A stretch of 64,000 nucleotides of DNA from contig NZ_CALGWU010000003.1 of NCBI RefSeq assembly GCF_937936315.1, positions 1 through 64,000 on the forward strand, written 5' to 3'. The notes under the pieces are model-generated. The model was given only the letters and a program-made list of their open reading frames with translations. It was not told the origin of the DNA and did no database searches. This DNA comes from an uncultured Capnocytophaga sp. GTDB taxonomy: Bacteria > Bacteroidota > Bacteroidia > Flavobacteriales > Flavobacteriaceae. How positions within the stretch are numbered: position 1 is the first letter of the stretch; each line of letters starts with the position of its first letter. This document shows positions 40,486 to 49,651 of the stretch, one piece after another. Position numbers and translations under genes: made by a program.

Positions 40486-41702
40486 TAAAATGCGTAGAAA
40501 AAGTCTGCACCCCCTTCTGTGTTTAGCACTTGCTTGCTGATACCGGTAGCAGGGTTGTAGCTAAATAAACCTCTTTTTTCTTTACCCGATACCCCAAAAA
40601 TTACTTCGTTGTTGTTTCTACCAATAAACACGCTGTGGCTATCAGTATAAGGGATACCATCAATCTTCTTAATAGTTTTAGCGTTGAGGTCTATCAACAC
40701 AGCAATACCATTTTTATCGATAAAAGGATTATCAATATTAAGTTCGGCAGCAGCTACAAAAGCAGCTATTTTGCCATTCCCTAAATATTCAGCACTGTAT
40801 ATGGTAGAGGGTTTATAGGTAGTACCCTCAATAGTAGTGTTGGATATATCCCAACTCTTACTGCTATCAAACTCAGTAGCCGATACGGTAGTACTTTGAG
40901 GTATGCACACAAACCCTGAATGGGTATTTGCGGGATTGAACCCGAAATAGCCAGCACACATTATATATATATCTTTGTTTTCGGTGGTGAAAATACAAGT
41001 TTTATATGAGGGTTGAGAAGGCATAGCCAAGTGAGTAGTGGTTTCTGATATAACCTTTTCTACCTTATCAGTTTGTACATTGATGATGAGTACATCACTT
41101 TGGAGATGGTCGGCATAAGGAGCATAATCAGGTCCTAATTGCAATAGGGGTAGGTAGAAATACCCATCGCGTATTATTCCGTAGCCTGCATCCGGACTGC
41201 TGTCGCTGTGGGCGTACCTTTGAATGTCTATTTCACCTGTTTTCTGCATTGTTTGTGGATTGATAATCAACACCTTTGGTGTGTTGTATAAAGGCAAATA
41301 AGCTTTGGTATCGCTCACCTTTATCAAGTTGCAGGGCATAGAATGTGCAGGGGTATCAAATTTTTTACTTTCGGTAAGTTTTTGGGTAGTAGGGTTGTAA
41401 ATAAATTTTCTCACGCCATAACTACCATCAACAGCATCTAATGAATATACCTCATTGCCATATATCATTACACTCGACATATAGGGCACTTGTATAGCTT
41501 GTTTGTTGTTTAAGGCAGTAGTGGCATTGAGATCATTAGTAAGTTGTAGATAAGAACTACCACTTCTACCATCAGGGTTTTTAAAGGTAGTTTTCACTAA
41601 ATATTTTCCACCGCCTTCATTAGAAGGAGTAGGGGTGTCGTCTTTCTTGCAAGACACACTAAGCAGTGCAAGACTGCAGAAGGTTAAGATTACTTTTTTC
41701 AT
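40485..41702 (-). CDS. DUF4374 surface lipoprotein, XusB-like, copy 2
   Basis: A 405-residue lipoprotein: MKKVILTFCSLALLSVSCKK, then DDTPTPS. Shared blocks with copy 1 are DGRSGSSYLQLT, KVSDTKAYLPLYNTP, IINPQTMQKTGEIDIQRYAH, FDSSKSWDISNTTIEGTTYK and TDSHSVFIGR. It may bind an iron chelate for delivery to the receptor encoded upstream. Compared with copy 1 the mid-region differs most (blade 2-4 loops), which would fit a different ligand. Confidence 0.88.
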   Translation of the reverse strand: MKKVILTFCSLALLSVSCKKDDTPTPSNEGGGKYLVKTTFKNPDGRSGSSYLQLTNDLNATTALNNKQAIQVPYMSSVMIYGNEVYSLDAVDGSYGVRKFIYNPTTQKLTESKKFDTPAHSMPCNLIKVSDTKAYLPLYNTPKVLIINPQTMQKTGEIDIQRYAHSDSSPDAGYGIIRDGYFYLPLLQLGPDYAPYADHLQSDVLIINVQTDKVEKVISETTTHLAMPSQPSYKTCIFTTENKDIYIMCAGYFGFNPANTHSGFVCIPQSTTVSATEFDSSKSWDISNTTIEGTTYKPSTIYSAEYLGNGKIAAFVAAAELNIDNPFIDKNGIAVLIDLNAKTIKKIDGIPYTDSHSVFIGRNNNEVIFGVSGKEKRGLFSYNPATGISKQVLNTEGGADFFYAF

Positions 41703-41797
41703 TTTAGTTTATATTTATTGATTAATAATTATCTGTCATTATTTAATACTCCTCGTCAAATCTCGTGACACGAAGAAATATTTAGGATTTTATAAAA

Positions 41798-44122
41798 TTA
41801 AAATATCATTCTAATTTTCACTCCTCCATTGATACCAGGGAGCGGACGGTTAAATTCTGATAAAGTTTTTTCGTTCGTTACATTGCGCAATTTGCCCGAT
41901 ATAAAGAGTTTGTTATTCAAAAAACTATGTTCAAAACCTATATCTATAGTGGTGCTTCGTGGGATGCGGCGTTTTTGCAATTGGGTCAGTTCAAAATCAT
42001 AGAAATATTCTTCTACAAAAGCTACATCGGCAAAGAGGCGGGTGTTCTGACCGCTACCGCCAAAAAGATTTTCGCGGTGAAATTCTATTCCGGCGTTTGC
42101 CATTAGGTAGGGGATATTAGGCATACGCTTGTATTTGGTAGGGTTAGGCACAGTGCTGGCAGGCTCGTAGTCACGGGTATCACGTAAGTCTTGGTAAGTA
42201 GTATTCACGTAGGCATAGAGCGAGGGGAGCACATCGGCTTTGGCTTCAAACTCTACCCCAAGGGTGCGCATCTCTCCAAAATTCTGATATTGAGCGCCTA
42301 TAAGTCCGGCGGTGTAGCGTATCATATCCTGCAAGTACATATAGAAGAAGTTCATCTCTATCTGTGCATTGGTGGGGTGTTTGCCCGTAAGGTCGAACAA
42401 TAAACCGAGGTTTGCGCTGGCATTGCGTTCAGGCAATAGGTCGGCACTAGGTACTACACTGATACCATCGCCCAAGAGTTCATTTTCCGAAGGGATACGC
42501 ACTTCATAACCAGCGGATAGTTTTCCCATTAGTGAAGGCAAAAAGCGGTAGCGCAAAGCGTTGTTCACCCCCCAATTGTTCTTTTGTAAATCTACATCGT
42601 ACTTGCCGGGTACAAATAATGGTGCCATTTGGGTGTGCATAGTGTATTGGTAGTAACGCAGGGTGAGTGAGTTGAGAAACACATCGTTAAGCGACCGCAA
42701 GTCGTAAGTAAGTCCGCTTACCCAGCTGTGCATACGCGAATCGAAATTCACTTGCTTGCCTAAACTGAGGGTTTTCAGCTCGTCCTTGGGCGTTCCATTG
42801 GCTATAGAAAATACACTGTTGAAGTTGAACGAATGACGCTCATTGATGATGTATTCTAAGTTGGTTTTATTGATAAAGGAAAGTTTTTGGTCATCGGAAT
42901 CTGAAGGGAAGTTGTAGCCCACCTCACCTCCGTAACGCGATGGGGTAGGGTAGGAGCTGCCGTCCCATTCATAGCGACGAGTGGCTTTATCGATGAAGTT
43001 CATTTTGGTGAGTACCACCCCGCTGAACATATCAAAATTGAGCCCTTCGGTTAGGAAATTGTCTTTGGTGAGTTTGTTTGCCAAACCCGCCATTAGGCTC
43101 TCGCTATGTGCTTCGCGAATGTCGTACTCTATACCTTGAATTTCTTTGTAGGTCTTTACCACTACGGGTTCAAACTCTACCTCGTCAAACCACCATTTTT
43201 TAGCTTTAAAGCTCCCCCCAACGATGTATTTGCGGTATTTATCGTGGTTGCGGGTGATGCGTAACCCCTCGCGATAGGGCGAATCGAAAGTATAGTTATT
43301 ATCGGAAGTAGTATAGCCCCCACCGATACCAAAAACTAGTCCGCGCGCTTTCAAGTTGCGTTTGAAAACCCCTTGCGCCTTGTGAGTGTTGAAACTCTCG
43401 TAACCATAGCTGAGGTCGGCATACTTATCAGGATATTCGCGAATGACGATATTGATAGCCCCACCCAAAGACGACCCTCCAAAGCGAGCAGGTACCACGC
43501 CTTTGTAAATCTCGATGCGGTCTATCATATCCACAGGAATATCGTTGATATCCAAATAGTCGGTTTGTTCAGTCATTGGCAATTCGTCTATGAAGAAGCC
43601 AATGCGCTTGCCTTCCAAGCCTCGTACTGAAATGCGCGAACTGCTCCCCACACCTCCAGAGGTGCGCAAGGTTACCCCCACGGTTTTGGCGAGAATGTCC
43701 TGCACATTGCTCACCGTGCCCCGCATATTGCTCATATCAATCACTGTTACAGGCATACTCTCTTCTTTCTTTTGGTGAGCGATACTCTTGCCCGAAACAG
43801 TTACTCCACTTATTTCCTCAGCTTGCTCTTTAAGGCTGATATCCAAACGCTCTTGTCCTTTTAGATAGATTTTCTTACTAAAAGTTTGATAGCCGAGATA
43901 GCTACCTATAATAGTGTAATTGCCTTCGGGGATACCTTTTAGATAATAGTTGCCTTGTGCATCGGCATTAGCGCCTTTTTTCAATTCTTTGAGGTAGATA
44001 TCGGCGCCTATAAGTGGTTTTTGAGTAGCTTTATCGGTAATTTTACCTGAAAGTTCAGCAGTATTTTGAGCCCATAAAGAAGAAGTAGTGAGCAGTAATA
44101 AAAGAAAAGTTTTGTATAACAT
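41798..44122 (-). CDS. TonB-dependent outer-membrane receptor, XusA-like
   Basis: A 774-residue protein. The signal peptide is MLYKTFLLLLLTTSSLWAQN; a CarboxypepD_reg-like domain follows (about 25-105: SGKITDKATQKPLIGADIYL); then the plug (about 120-225: VTVIDMSNMRGTVSNVQDIL, FGGSSLGGAINIV) and a 22-strand beta barrel ending in VKIRMIF with terminal Phe. With two DUF4374 lipoproteins downstream and an AraC regulator opposite, it fits uptake of a (xeno)siderophore. No PepSY protein (XusC) lies beside it. Confidence 0.92.
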   Translation of the reverse strand: MLYKTFLLLLLTTSSLWAQNTAELSGKITDKATQKPLIGADIYLKELKKGANADAQGNYYLKGIPEGNYTIIGSYLGYQTFSKKIYLKGQERLDISLKEQAEEISGVTVSGKSIAHQKKEESMPVTVIDMSNMRGTVSNVQDILAKTVGVTLRTSGGVGSSSRISVRGLEGKRIGFFIDELPMTEQTDYLDINDIPVDMIDRIEIYKGVVPARFGGSSLGGAINIVIREYPDKYADLSYGYESFNTHKAQGVFKRNLKARGLVFGIGGGYTTSDNNYTFDSPYREGLRITRNHDKYRKYIVGGSFKAKKWWFDEVEFEPVVVKTYKEIQGIEYDIREAHSESLMAGLANKLTKDNFLTEGLNFDMFSGVVLTKMNFIDKATRRYEWDGSSYPTPSRYGGEVGYNFPSDSDDQKLSFINKTNLEYIINERHSFNFNSVFSIANGTPKDELKTLSLGKQVNFDSRMHSWVSGLTYDLRSLNDVFLNSLTLRYYQYTMHTQMAPLFVPGKYDVDLQKNNWGVNNALRYRFLPSLMGKLSAGYEVRIPSENELLGDGISVVPSADLLPERNASANLGLLFDLTGKHPTNAQIEMNFFYMYLQDMIRYTAGLIGAQYQNFGEMRTLGVEFEAKADVLPSLYAYVNTTYQDLRDTRDYEPASTVPNPTKYKRMPNIPYLMANAGIEFHRENLFGGSGQNTRLFADVAFVEEYFYDFELTQLQKRRIPRSTTIDIGFEHSFLNNKLFISGKLRNVTNEKTLSEFNRPLPGINGGVKIRMIF

Positions 44123-44172
44123 AAATATTGGTTTTTATCCATTAAATCATTAACTATCAGTATCTAACCTTT

Positions 44173-44207
44173 ATCCCCTGACACCTGATACCTGACACCT
44201 AACCCCT
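44173..44207. repeat. Heptad array, five units
   Basis: ATCCCCT, GACACCT, GATACCT, GACACCT, AACCCCT (plus strand; CCT-ending complement of the AGG type), upstream of the receptor gene and close to the AraC promoter. Confidence 0.8.
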
Positions 44208-44212
44208 AAAAA

Positions 44213-44244
44213 TTTGGTAGTTTGCGATATATTATTTACTTTTG
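44213..44244 (+). promoter_or_regulatory. Promoter of the AraC-type regulator
   Basis: TTTG at 44213-44216, 20 bp, TACTTTTG at 44237-44244. A minus-strand TACTTTTG (44269-44276) lacking a clear -33 box may serve the receptor operon; the two transcripts would then overlap at their 5' ends. Confidence 0.6.
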
Positions 44245-44335
44245 TTCTAAACAACGGATTTCAAGAGGCAAAAGTACACTAAAATAAAAGTACTATTGTT
44301 TAATATCCTTAGCAAAGTTTTATATCTGAATAGCT

Positions 44336-45298
44336 ATGATGAATGAAGTAACATTACCTTTGGTGACCAGTGAAGAAGAAGTACAAAGCTACTATGAGGG
44401 AGTGAGTGAACACGTGGGATTGTTTCGGTTAGAACAACAGTTTTTAGGCGAGCATACTTACTACTGTTGGCAAGCACAAATGAAAGAAGATGTAGTTTTT
44501 GAAGGACGTATGGATATCCCCTCAGTGCGCCTTTATTTTGTAACGCAAACACATAAAGGTATACAAATAGAGATTGACAAACGTATTGCTACTGCCAAAG
44601 CAGGAACTCATAATATATTTTTCGGGAGTGAAGAGTGTTTAGGGAAAGATTTTTTTCACAAAGATGATACTATAGAGGTGATTTCCTTAGCTGTGAGTGC
44701 CGAAAAGTTTGCACAAATAGCCGCTACCTATCCCGAAACCTTTATGTCGTGGTATGAGCGTTATCAACACAGTGGCAATTTTATGCTCTCCCCCGAACAT
44801 TCTTTGCCTACTACCTTTCCTATGCAAACGGCACTTTGTCAGTTGCAGCAAGCGACACTCTTGGGCAAGGCTGCCCGACCTTATGCTGATCTTAAAATAC
44901 AAGAACTCCTTATTTTACAATTGCAACAATACGAACAACAACAGTCACAGCCTCACCAATATTGTAAAACCCCAACCGATGTACAGAAGATGTACGAAGT
45001 GCGCGATATGCTTACAGCCCAGTTAGATACTACGCCTTCCATAACTGAATTAGCGCGTGCTGTGGGTACTAATGAAAAGAAATTGTGTTACGGTTTCAAA
45101 GAAGTATTTGGCACTACAGTTTTCGGTTACTTATACGATTATAAAATGGAGTTAGCACAGCAGCTACTTCTCCACACCGATAAGAACATCAGTGAGATAG
45201 CATTTGCTTGTGGCTATGAGTATGTATCGCATTTCTCTACTGCCTTTAAGAAGAAATTTGGCAGAAGCCCGAAGCAAGTGTCAGGGGACAGAGGATAG
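44336..45298 (+). CDS. AraC-family transcriptional regulator (PchR-like)
   Basis: A 320-residue regulator. The C-terminal 100 residues carry the two AraC helix-turn-helix motifs: SITELARAVGTNEKKLCYGF, then ISEIAFACGYEYVSHFSTAF, and KKKFGRSPKQ. The N-terminal sensor domain (1-200) with LPLVTSEEEV and SLAVSAEKFAQIA resembles PchR-type siderophore-responsive regulators. It is divergent from the XusA-like receptor operon, so it very likely controls it. Confidence 0.92.
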   Translation: MMNEVTLPLVTSEEEVQSYYEGVSEHVGLFRLEQQFLGEHTYYCWQAQMKEDVVFEGRMDIPSVRLYFVTQTHKGIQIEIDKRIATAKAGTHNIFFGSEECLGKDFFHKDDTIEVISLAVSAEKFAQIAATYPETFMSWYERYQHSGNFMLSPEHSLPTTFPMQTALCQLQQATLLGKAARPYADLKIQELLILQLQQYEQQQSQPHQYCKTPTDVQKMYEVRDMLTAQLDTTPSITELARAVGTNEKKLCYGFKEVFGTTVFGYLYDYKMELAQQLLLHTDKNISEIAFACGYEYVSHFSTAFKKKFGRSPKQVSGDRG

Positions 45299-45366
45299 TT
45301 ATAAACTTTGTGAAAGTCCCAAAACTTTGATAAAGTAGATTACTCTGATAATCAATTACATTGTAG

Positions 45367-45385
45367 GGGCGTTTTGCAAACGCCC
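45367..45385. repeat. GGGCGTTT hairpin
   Basis: GGGCGTTT, TGC, AAACGCCC; resembles short dispersed GTAGGGGCG hairpins of other Bacteroidota. Before it, 45305-45335 has ACTTTGTGAAAGT and ACTTTGATAAAGT-type words. Confidence 0.5.
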
Positions 45386-45390
45386 TTTAC

Positions 45391-45420
45391 AAAAAAAGCT
45401 GCCTAACATTAGACAGCCTA
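45391..45420 (-). terminator. Terminator of the GH3 gene
   Basis: On the minus strand GGCTGTCTAA, TG, TTAGGCAGC, then a run of seven T, just past the gene end. Confidence 0.8.
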
Positions 45421-45426
45421 TTTATA

Positions 45427-46935
45427 CTACAACTTCAAAAGTTCCTCTATGTATTCTCTACTGTTAGAAAGTCGGGGGACTTTGTTTTGCCCACCGAGTT
45501 TGTCTTTATGCTTGAGCCAATCGTGGAAAAGCCCCGTACGTGCGCTGTGTACTTTAGGCTTGTTGAGGGTCATATTGTTGTAACGCTTGGCTTCGTAATC
45601 GGAGTTGAGTTTCTGGAGTTCGAGGTCTAATATCTCGGTGAATTGCTCTAAACTCTCTGGAGCTGATTCAAATTCTATCACCCACTCGTGTCCGCCTTTT
45701 AGCTTGTCCTGCATAAAGATAGGCGCTACAGTGTAATCTATCAAATTACTATTGGTTTGTTCGCAGGCTTTTTCTAAAGCGCGCTCAGCATTCTCTATAA
45801 TGAGCTCTTCGCCAAAAACATTGATAAAGTGTTTGGTGCGCCCCGTAATCTTGATGCGATAAGGTGCTACTGAGGTAAATCGCACAGTATCACCTATAAT
45901 ATACCGCCACAAGCCTGCATTGGTGCTAATCACCATTGCGTAGTTTTTGCCTATCTCCACTTCACTCAGCGGAATGGCTTTTTGTTGGGCAGTGCCAAAG
46001 GTCTCCATTGGGATGAACTCATAGAAAATACCATAGTCCAGCATTAGCAACATTTCGTCCGAATTATTGCGGTCTTGAATAGCAAAAAAACCTTCGGAAG
46101 CATTGTATATTTCGTAATAGCGGAAAGTATCCGAGGGGATAATATTTTTATATTGTTCGCGATAAGGAATGAAACTCACTCCACCGTGGAAATACACTTC
46201 TAAGTTTTCCCACAATTCTAATAGGTTTTGTTTTTTGGTATCTTCTAAAATGCGGTTCAGCAATATGAGCATCCACGAGGGGACACCTGCAATGCTGGTA
46301 ACATTTTCTGTTTTTACTTCTTTTACAATTGCCTGTAGTTTGCTCTCCCATTCACTCATCAGTGATACTTTGTTGCTGGGAGTACAACTCCATTCTGCCC
46401 AAAAAGGCAAGTTTTCAATTAAAATCGCCGATAAATCACCAAAATAGGTGCCGTTTTGCTCGTATAATTGCTTGCTACCCCCAAGTCGCAAACTCTTTCC
46501 TTTGAAAAGGTTTGAGTCCTCGTTGTTGTTCAGGTATAAGCAAAGCATATCTTTCCCTGATTTGTAATGACACAATTGCAGAGCCTCCTCACTCACGGGT
46601 ATAAATTTGCTTTTGGCATTGGTAGTCCCGCTGCTCTTAGCAAACCACTTGATGGGTGTATGCCAAAATACATTGCGTTCACCGCGCCGAGCTCTTTCAA
46701 CATAAGGCTCAAAGTCCTCGTAGGTAGTGAGAGGCGTTTCACGCACAAATTGCTGGTAGTTTTTCACTTCGGCGAAGTTGTATTGCTTGCCGAGTTCAGT
46801 ATCTTTGGCATTGCTGATTAGTTCTAAAAGCACGCGTTCTTGTACCCTATGAGGGTCGAGTACAAACTCTTGTATCTGGTCGATACGGCGTTTTAAAAAC
46901 CACGAAGTGATAGAATTAAATAAAGCTAAAGGCAT
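45427..46935 (-). CDS. GH3-family acyl-acid amido synthetase-like protein
   Basis: A 502-residue cytoplasmic protein of the GH3 (auxin-responsive) superfamily within ANL-type adenylating enzymes. The ATP motif is AKSSGTTNAKSKFIPVS (about 107-123); YYEIYNASEGFFAIQ is the second adenylate block; the third is GRTKHFINVFGEELI. Plant homologues join amino acids to jasmonate or auxin; the bacterial substrate is unknown. It starts after an inverted heptad array that separates it from the GH130 gene. Confidence 0.93.
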   Translation of the reverse strand: MPLALFNSITSWFLKRRIDQIQEFVLDPHRVQERVLLELISNAKDTELGKQYNFAEVKNYQQFVRETPLTTYEDFEPYVERARRGERNVFWHTPIKWFAKSSGTTNAKSKFIPVSEEALQLCHYKSGKDMLCLYLNNNEDSNLFKGKSLRLGGSKQLYEQNGTYFGDLSAILIENLPFWAEWSCTPSNKVSLMSEWESKLQAIVKEVKTENVTSIAGVPSWMLILLNRILEDTKKQNLLELWENLEVYFHGGVSFIPYREQYKNIIPSDTFRYYEIYNASEGFFAIQDRNNSDEMLLMLDYGIFYEFIPMETFGTAQQKAIPLSEVEIGKNYAMVISTNAGLWRYIIGDTVRFTSVAPYRIKITGRTKHFINVFGEELIIENAERALEKACEQTNSNLIDYTVAPIFMQDKLKGGHEWVIEFESAPESLEQFTEILDLELQKLNSDYEAKRYNNMTLNKPKVHSARTGLFHDWLKHKDKLGGQNKVPRLSNSREYIEELLKL

Positions 46936-46943
46936 TTTATTTC

Positions 46944-47040
46944 AGGTTTCAGGGAATAGATTTCAGGTTTCAGGGTATAGGGGTCAGGTGTCAAGGTAGG
47001 ATTCTGATACCTGACACCTGACCCCTAACACCTGATAACT
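46944..47040. repeat. Inverted pair of heptad arrays
   Basis: Left arm: seven AGG-type units (AGGTTTC, AGGGAAT, AGATTTC, AGGTTTC, AGGGTAT, AGGGGTC, AGGTGTC). Right arm, from 47006: five complementary-type units (GATACCT, GACACCT, GACCCCT, AACACCT, GATAACT). 46979-46993 and 47012-47026 are perfect 15-bp complements, giving a long hairpin. It ends at the GH130 stop. Confidence 0.85.
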
Positions 47041-48008
47041 TATAAAGAATTTTCTTTAGTGAATTTTACGATTTCGGAAATACGTCCAAAAGCAACGCCC
47101 ACTACTGTATCGGCAGCACCGTAGTACACTGCTACTTTGTCTTCTTCGATAGAATGCAAGGCAGCGCAAGGGAATACCACATTAGGCACATCGCCGGTAG
47201 TTTCGTAGAGGGTGGCAGGCGCCAAGAGGTAAGGCTGTGTACGAGCGATTACCTTGCTTGGATTGTTGAGGTCTAACAATGCAGCCCCCATAGAGTAGCG
47301 GAAACCGTTGCAAGTATTGATTACCCCGTGATAGAACAATAGCCATCCGTCTTTTGTTTTGATAGGCACAGCTCCTGCTCCTATTTTGGTACATTGCCAA
47401 GCGCTATCTATAAAAGGCGTTACTTTCATCACGCAGCGGTGTTCACCCCAGTATTTCATATCGGGGCTATAGCTGATGAAAATATCACCGAAAGGAGTAT
47501 GTCCGTTATCACTTGGGCGGCTAAGCATTGCGTATTTACCGTTGATTTTCTCAGGGAAGAGCACTCCGTTGCGGTTGAAAGGCAAAAAGGCATTCTCGCA
47601 TTGGAAAAACTCTTTGAAATCAAAAGTATAGGCAATCCCGATAGTAGGACCACAATAGCCATTACACCAAGTTACCCAATAGCGGTCTTCGATAAAAGTA
47701 ACGCGAGGGTCGTACTTATACTCAGAGTGTAAGAAATCAGTATTACCACCTTTCATCACGATAGGTTCGTGGTTGATTTCCCAGTGAATAGCATCTTTAC
47801 TGAAGCCAGCGAAGATATTCATTTGTACTGCTTTGTTATCGCAGCGGAAAACCCCTGCATAACCATCTTTAAAAGGCACTACGGCACTATTAAAAATACT
47901 GTTAGAGGTAGGGATATCATACCTACCGATGATAGGGTTTTCAGAATAACGCCACATTACATCGGTACAACCCGCAGGGCGTTCTTGCCAAGGAATTTTT
48001 TGACTCAT
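47040..48008 (-). CDS. GH130 family glycoside phosphorylase
   Basis: A 322-residue five-bladed-propeller enzyme. RYSENPIIGRYDIPTSNSIF, the motif FNSAVVPFKDGYAGVFR, DPRVTFIEDRYWVTWCNGY, the catalytic-loop GKYAMLSRPSD, KIGAGAVPIKTKDGWLLFYH and SMGAALLDLNNPSKVIART are typical of GH130, which phosphorolyses beta-mannosides (Man-GlcNAc, Man-Glc or beta-1,4-mannooligosaccharides) to mannose-1-phosphate. No signal peptide, so it acts on imported sugar. The subfamily cannot be fixed by eye. Confidence 0.92.
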   Translation of the reverse strand: MSQKIPWQERPAGCTDVMWRYSENPIIGRYDIPTSNSIFNSAVVPFKDGYAGVFRCDNKAVQMNIFAGFSKDAIHWEINHEPIVMKGGNTDFLHSEYKYDPRVTFIEDRYWVTWCNGYCGPTIGIAYTFDFKEFFQCENAFLPFNRNGVLFPEKINGKYAMLSRPSDNGHTPFGDIFISYSPDMKYWGEHRCVMKVTPFIDSAWQCTKIGAGAVPIKTKDGWLLFYHGVINTCNGFRYSMGAALLDLNNPSKVIARTQPYLLAPATLYETTGDVPNVVFPCAALHSIEEDKVAVYYGAADTVVGVAFGRISEIVKFTKENSL

Positions 48009-48080
48009 TATTTTTGTTTTAGTTATTAGTTATTGTTTAGCTTATTGGTAGTTAGCATATATTTTTTTAAAAAAGTTTAT

Positions 48081-48812
48081 CTATTTTTTAGAATTAAATT
48101 CTACTAACTTTTTCCAATCAATGTCTCCATTCTTTTTGCAGAAGTTATTAGAAAACTCACGAGTAAATTTGTTTATCATTTGTGTATATGACAACATAAA
48201 CTCTTCATTTTTTTCTTTTGCTTGATGTCCTAAAGGTTCAATTAGTTCAGTATATAGATCTTTGTTCCCTGAAATAAACTCCCAAAACTCTTGTCCACAA
48301 TATTTAAAGTAATCCCCTTTATCAGGATTATTTTCCTTACCATAGCAACAGCCATTTATAGCAACAACATTTATTTGTGAATTACTTGTGCGAAGAGTTT
48401 TCTTTGCCGTTTTAAAATCAGAAATCATCTTCTTAATCTGAGAACTATTTCCCCAATTATTTCCTGACTTTATAGTAACAATATAACGGATATTTTCTTT
48501 ATCGAACTCTAAATCTATTCCTGTTATGCCCGATTTATATCCTCCGTATACTTCATTACTTATAAAAATTGCTAAACCTTCAAGCCAATTACCAAAGATA
48601 GTTTCTTCATTAGAAGAAATATGAGCATCTACAATACCTCTTATTATTTGTTCAGAAGTTTGCATATACTTAGCCTTAAATAGGTAAGGATTTTTTCTTT
48701 TCAAAACTTGTGAAAGTTTTAATTTATCAAGACTTTGAATTCTCTTCTGATGAAAATACCCAATATTTTCCTCTACATATTGAACTACTTTTTGAATGTC
48801 TAATGCTTTCAT
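48081..48812 (-). CDS. Type II restriction endonuclease (PmeII-like)
   Basis: A 243-residue protein. The PD-(D/E)xK catalytic core appears as GITGIDLEFDKENIRYIVTI followed by KSGNNWGN; the Asp and the T-I-K segment would be the metal ligands. An N-terminal helical domain (LDIQKVVQYVEENIGYFHQK) precedes it. The best recalled relatives are PmeII-family enzymes, but this is from memory. The methyltransferase gene is immediately upstream (2-nt gap), which supports an R-M pair. The recognition sequence is unknown. Confidence 0.8.
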   Translation of the reverse strand: MKALDIQKVVQYVEENIGYFHQKRIQSLDKLKLSQVLKRKNPYLFKAKYMQTSEQIIRGIVDAHISSNEETIFGNWLEGLAIFISNEVYGGYKSGITGIDLEFDKENIRYIVTIKSGNNWGNSSQIKKMISDFKTAKKTLRTSNSQINVVAINGCCYGKENNPDKGDYFKYCGQEFWEFISGNKDLYTELIEPLGHQAKEKNEEFMLSYTQMINKFTREFSNNFCKKNGDIDWKKLVEFNSKK

Positions 48813-48814
48813 AA

Positions 48815-49651
48815 TTATCCAAATCTTAACATTGCTTGGTAGGGTTCTTCTAATTGGTTTTTTATCATTTGGTAGTAATCTTCCATTATTTCAATACCAA
48901 TAGCACTTCGCCCCATACGTTCTGCTACGAATAGAGTAGTACCTGAACCTGCAAAGGGGTCGAGCACCATATCACCTTCTTTTGTAAAGAGTTTAATAAA
49001 CCATTCAGGTAGTTCCTCAGGGAATGCAGCACTATGTTTTTTATTATTGCACTCAGTAGCTAAATGTAAAACATTTGTAGGGTATGCCTTTTCACGGTCT
49101 ATCCAATTAGATATATTCTTTCCAAAACCACTACCTACTTTAGAGTTATCTCTCCGTTTATCAGTATCTGATAGGTTCTTTAGTCTACTTTTAGCCCAAT
49201 CACCCATTGGAACCATCACCTCTTCCTGATACATTGCAAATTTCTTACTTTTATTGAATTGTAATAAGCGTTCCCACGCATCACGAAAACGGTTAGGCCA
49301 TTTGCCTGGGTAAGAGTTTTTTTTGTGCCATATAAACTCTTCTGTCCATAGCCAACCTTGTTTACGCATTGCTAAGATAAGTTCCATTACGTATGTACTA
49401 CGCTCTCCTTCTACTACTTTTTCTTTGATATTCAACACAAAAGTACCAGAAGGCTTCAGTACTCTTAAAAGCTGTTCAGAAATAGGTAAAAACCACTCTA
49501 CATATTTATCAGGAGAAATCCCCCCATAAGTACTCTTGCGCTGGTCAGCATATGGGGGAGAGGTAACAATTAGGTCAATAGAGTTATCAGGAAGTGTTTT
49601 AAGCACTTCTGCACTATCTCCTTGTAATATGTTAGTTATCAGTTCTTTCAT
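48815..49651 (-). CDS. DNA methyltransferase (beta class, N4-cytosine or N6-adenine)
   Basis: A 278-residue protein. Motif IV, DLIVTSPPYADQR (SPPY, favouring N4-cytosine), lies at about 28-40, before motif I, MVLDPFAGSGTTLFVAERMG, at about 233-252, the order of beta-class enzymes. ILQGDSAEVLKTLPDNSIDL opens the protein. It protects the host from the endonuclease encoded downstream. It overlaps the 91-codon gene upstream by 4 nt, so both are co-translated. Confidence 0.93.
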   Translation of the reverse strand: MKELITNILQGDSAEVLKTLPDNSIDLIVTSPPYADQRKSTYGGISPDKYVEWFLPISEQLLRVLKPSGTFVLNIKEKVVEGERSTYVMELILAMRKQGWLWTEEFIWHKKNSYPGKWPNRFRDAWERLLQFNKSKKFAMYQEEVMVPMGDWAKSRLKNLSDTDKRRDNSKVGSGFGKNISNWIDREKAYPTNVLHLATECNNKKHSAAFPEELPEWFIKLFTKEGDMVLDPFAGSGTTLFVAERMGRSAIGIEIMEDYYQMIKNQLEEPYQAMLRFG

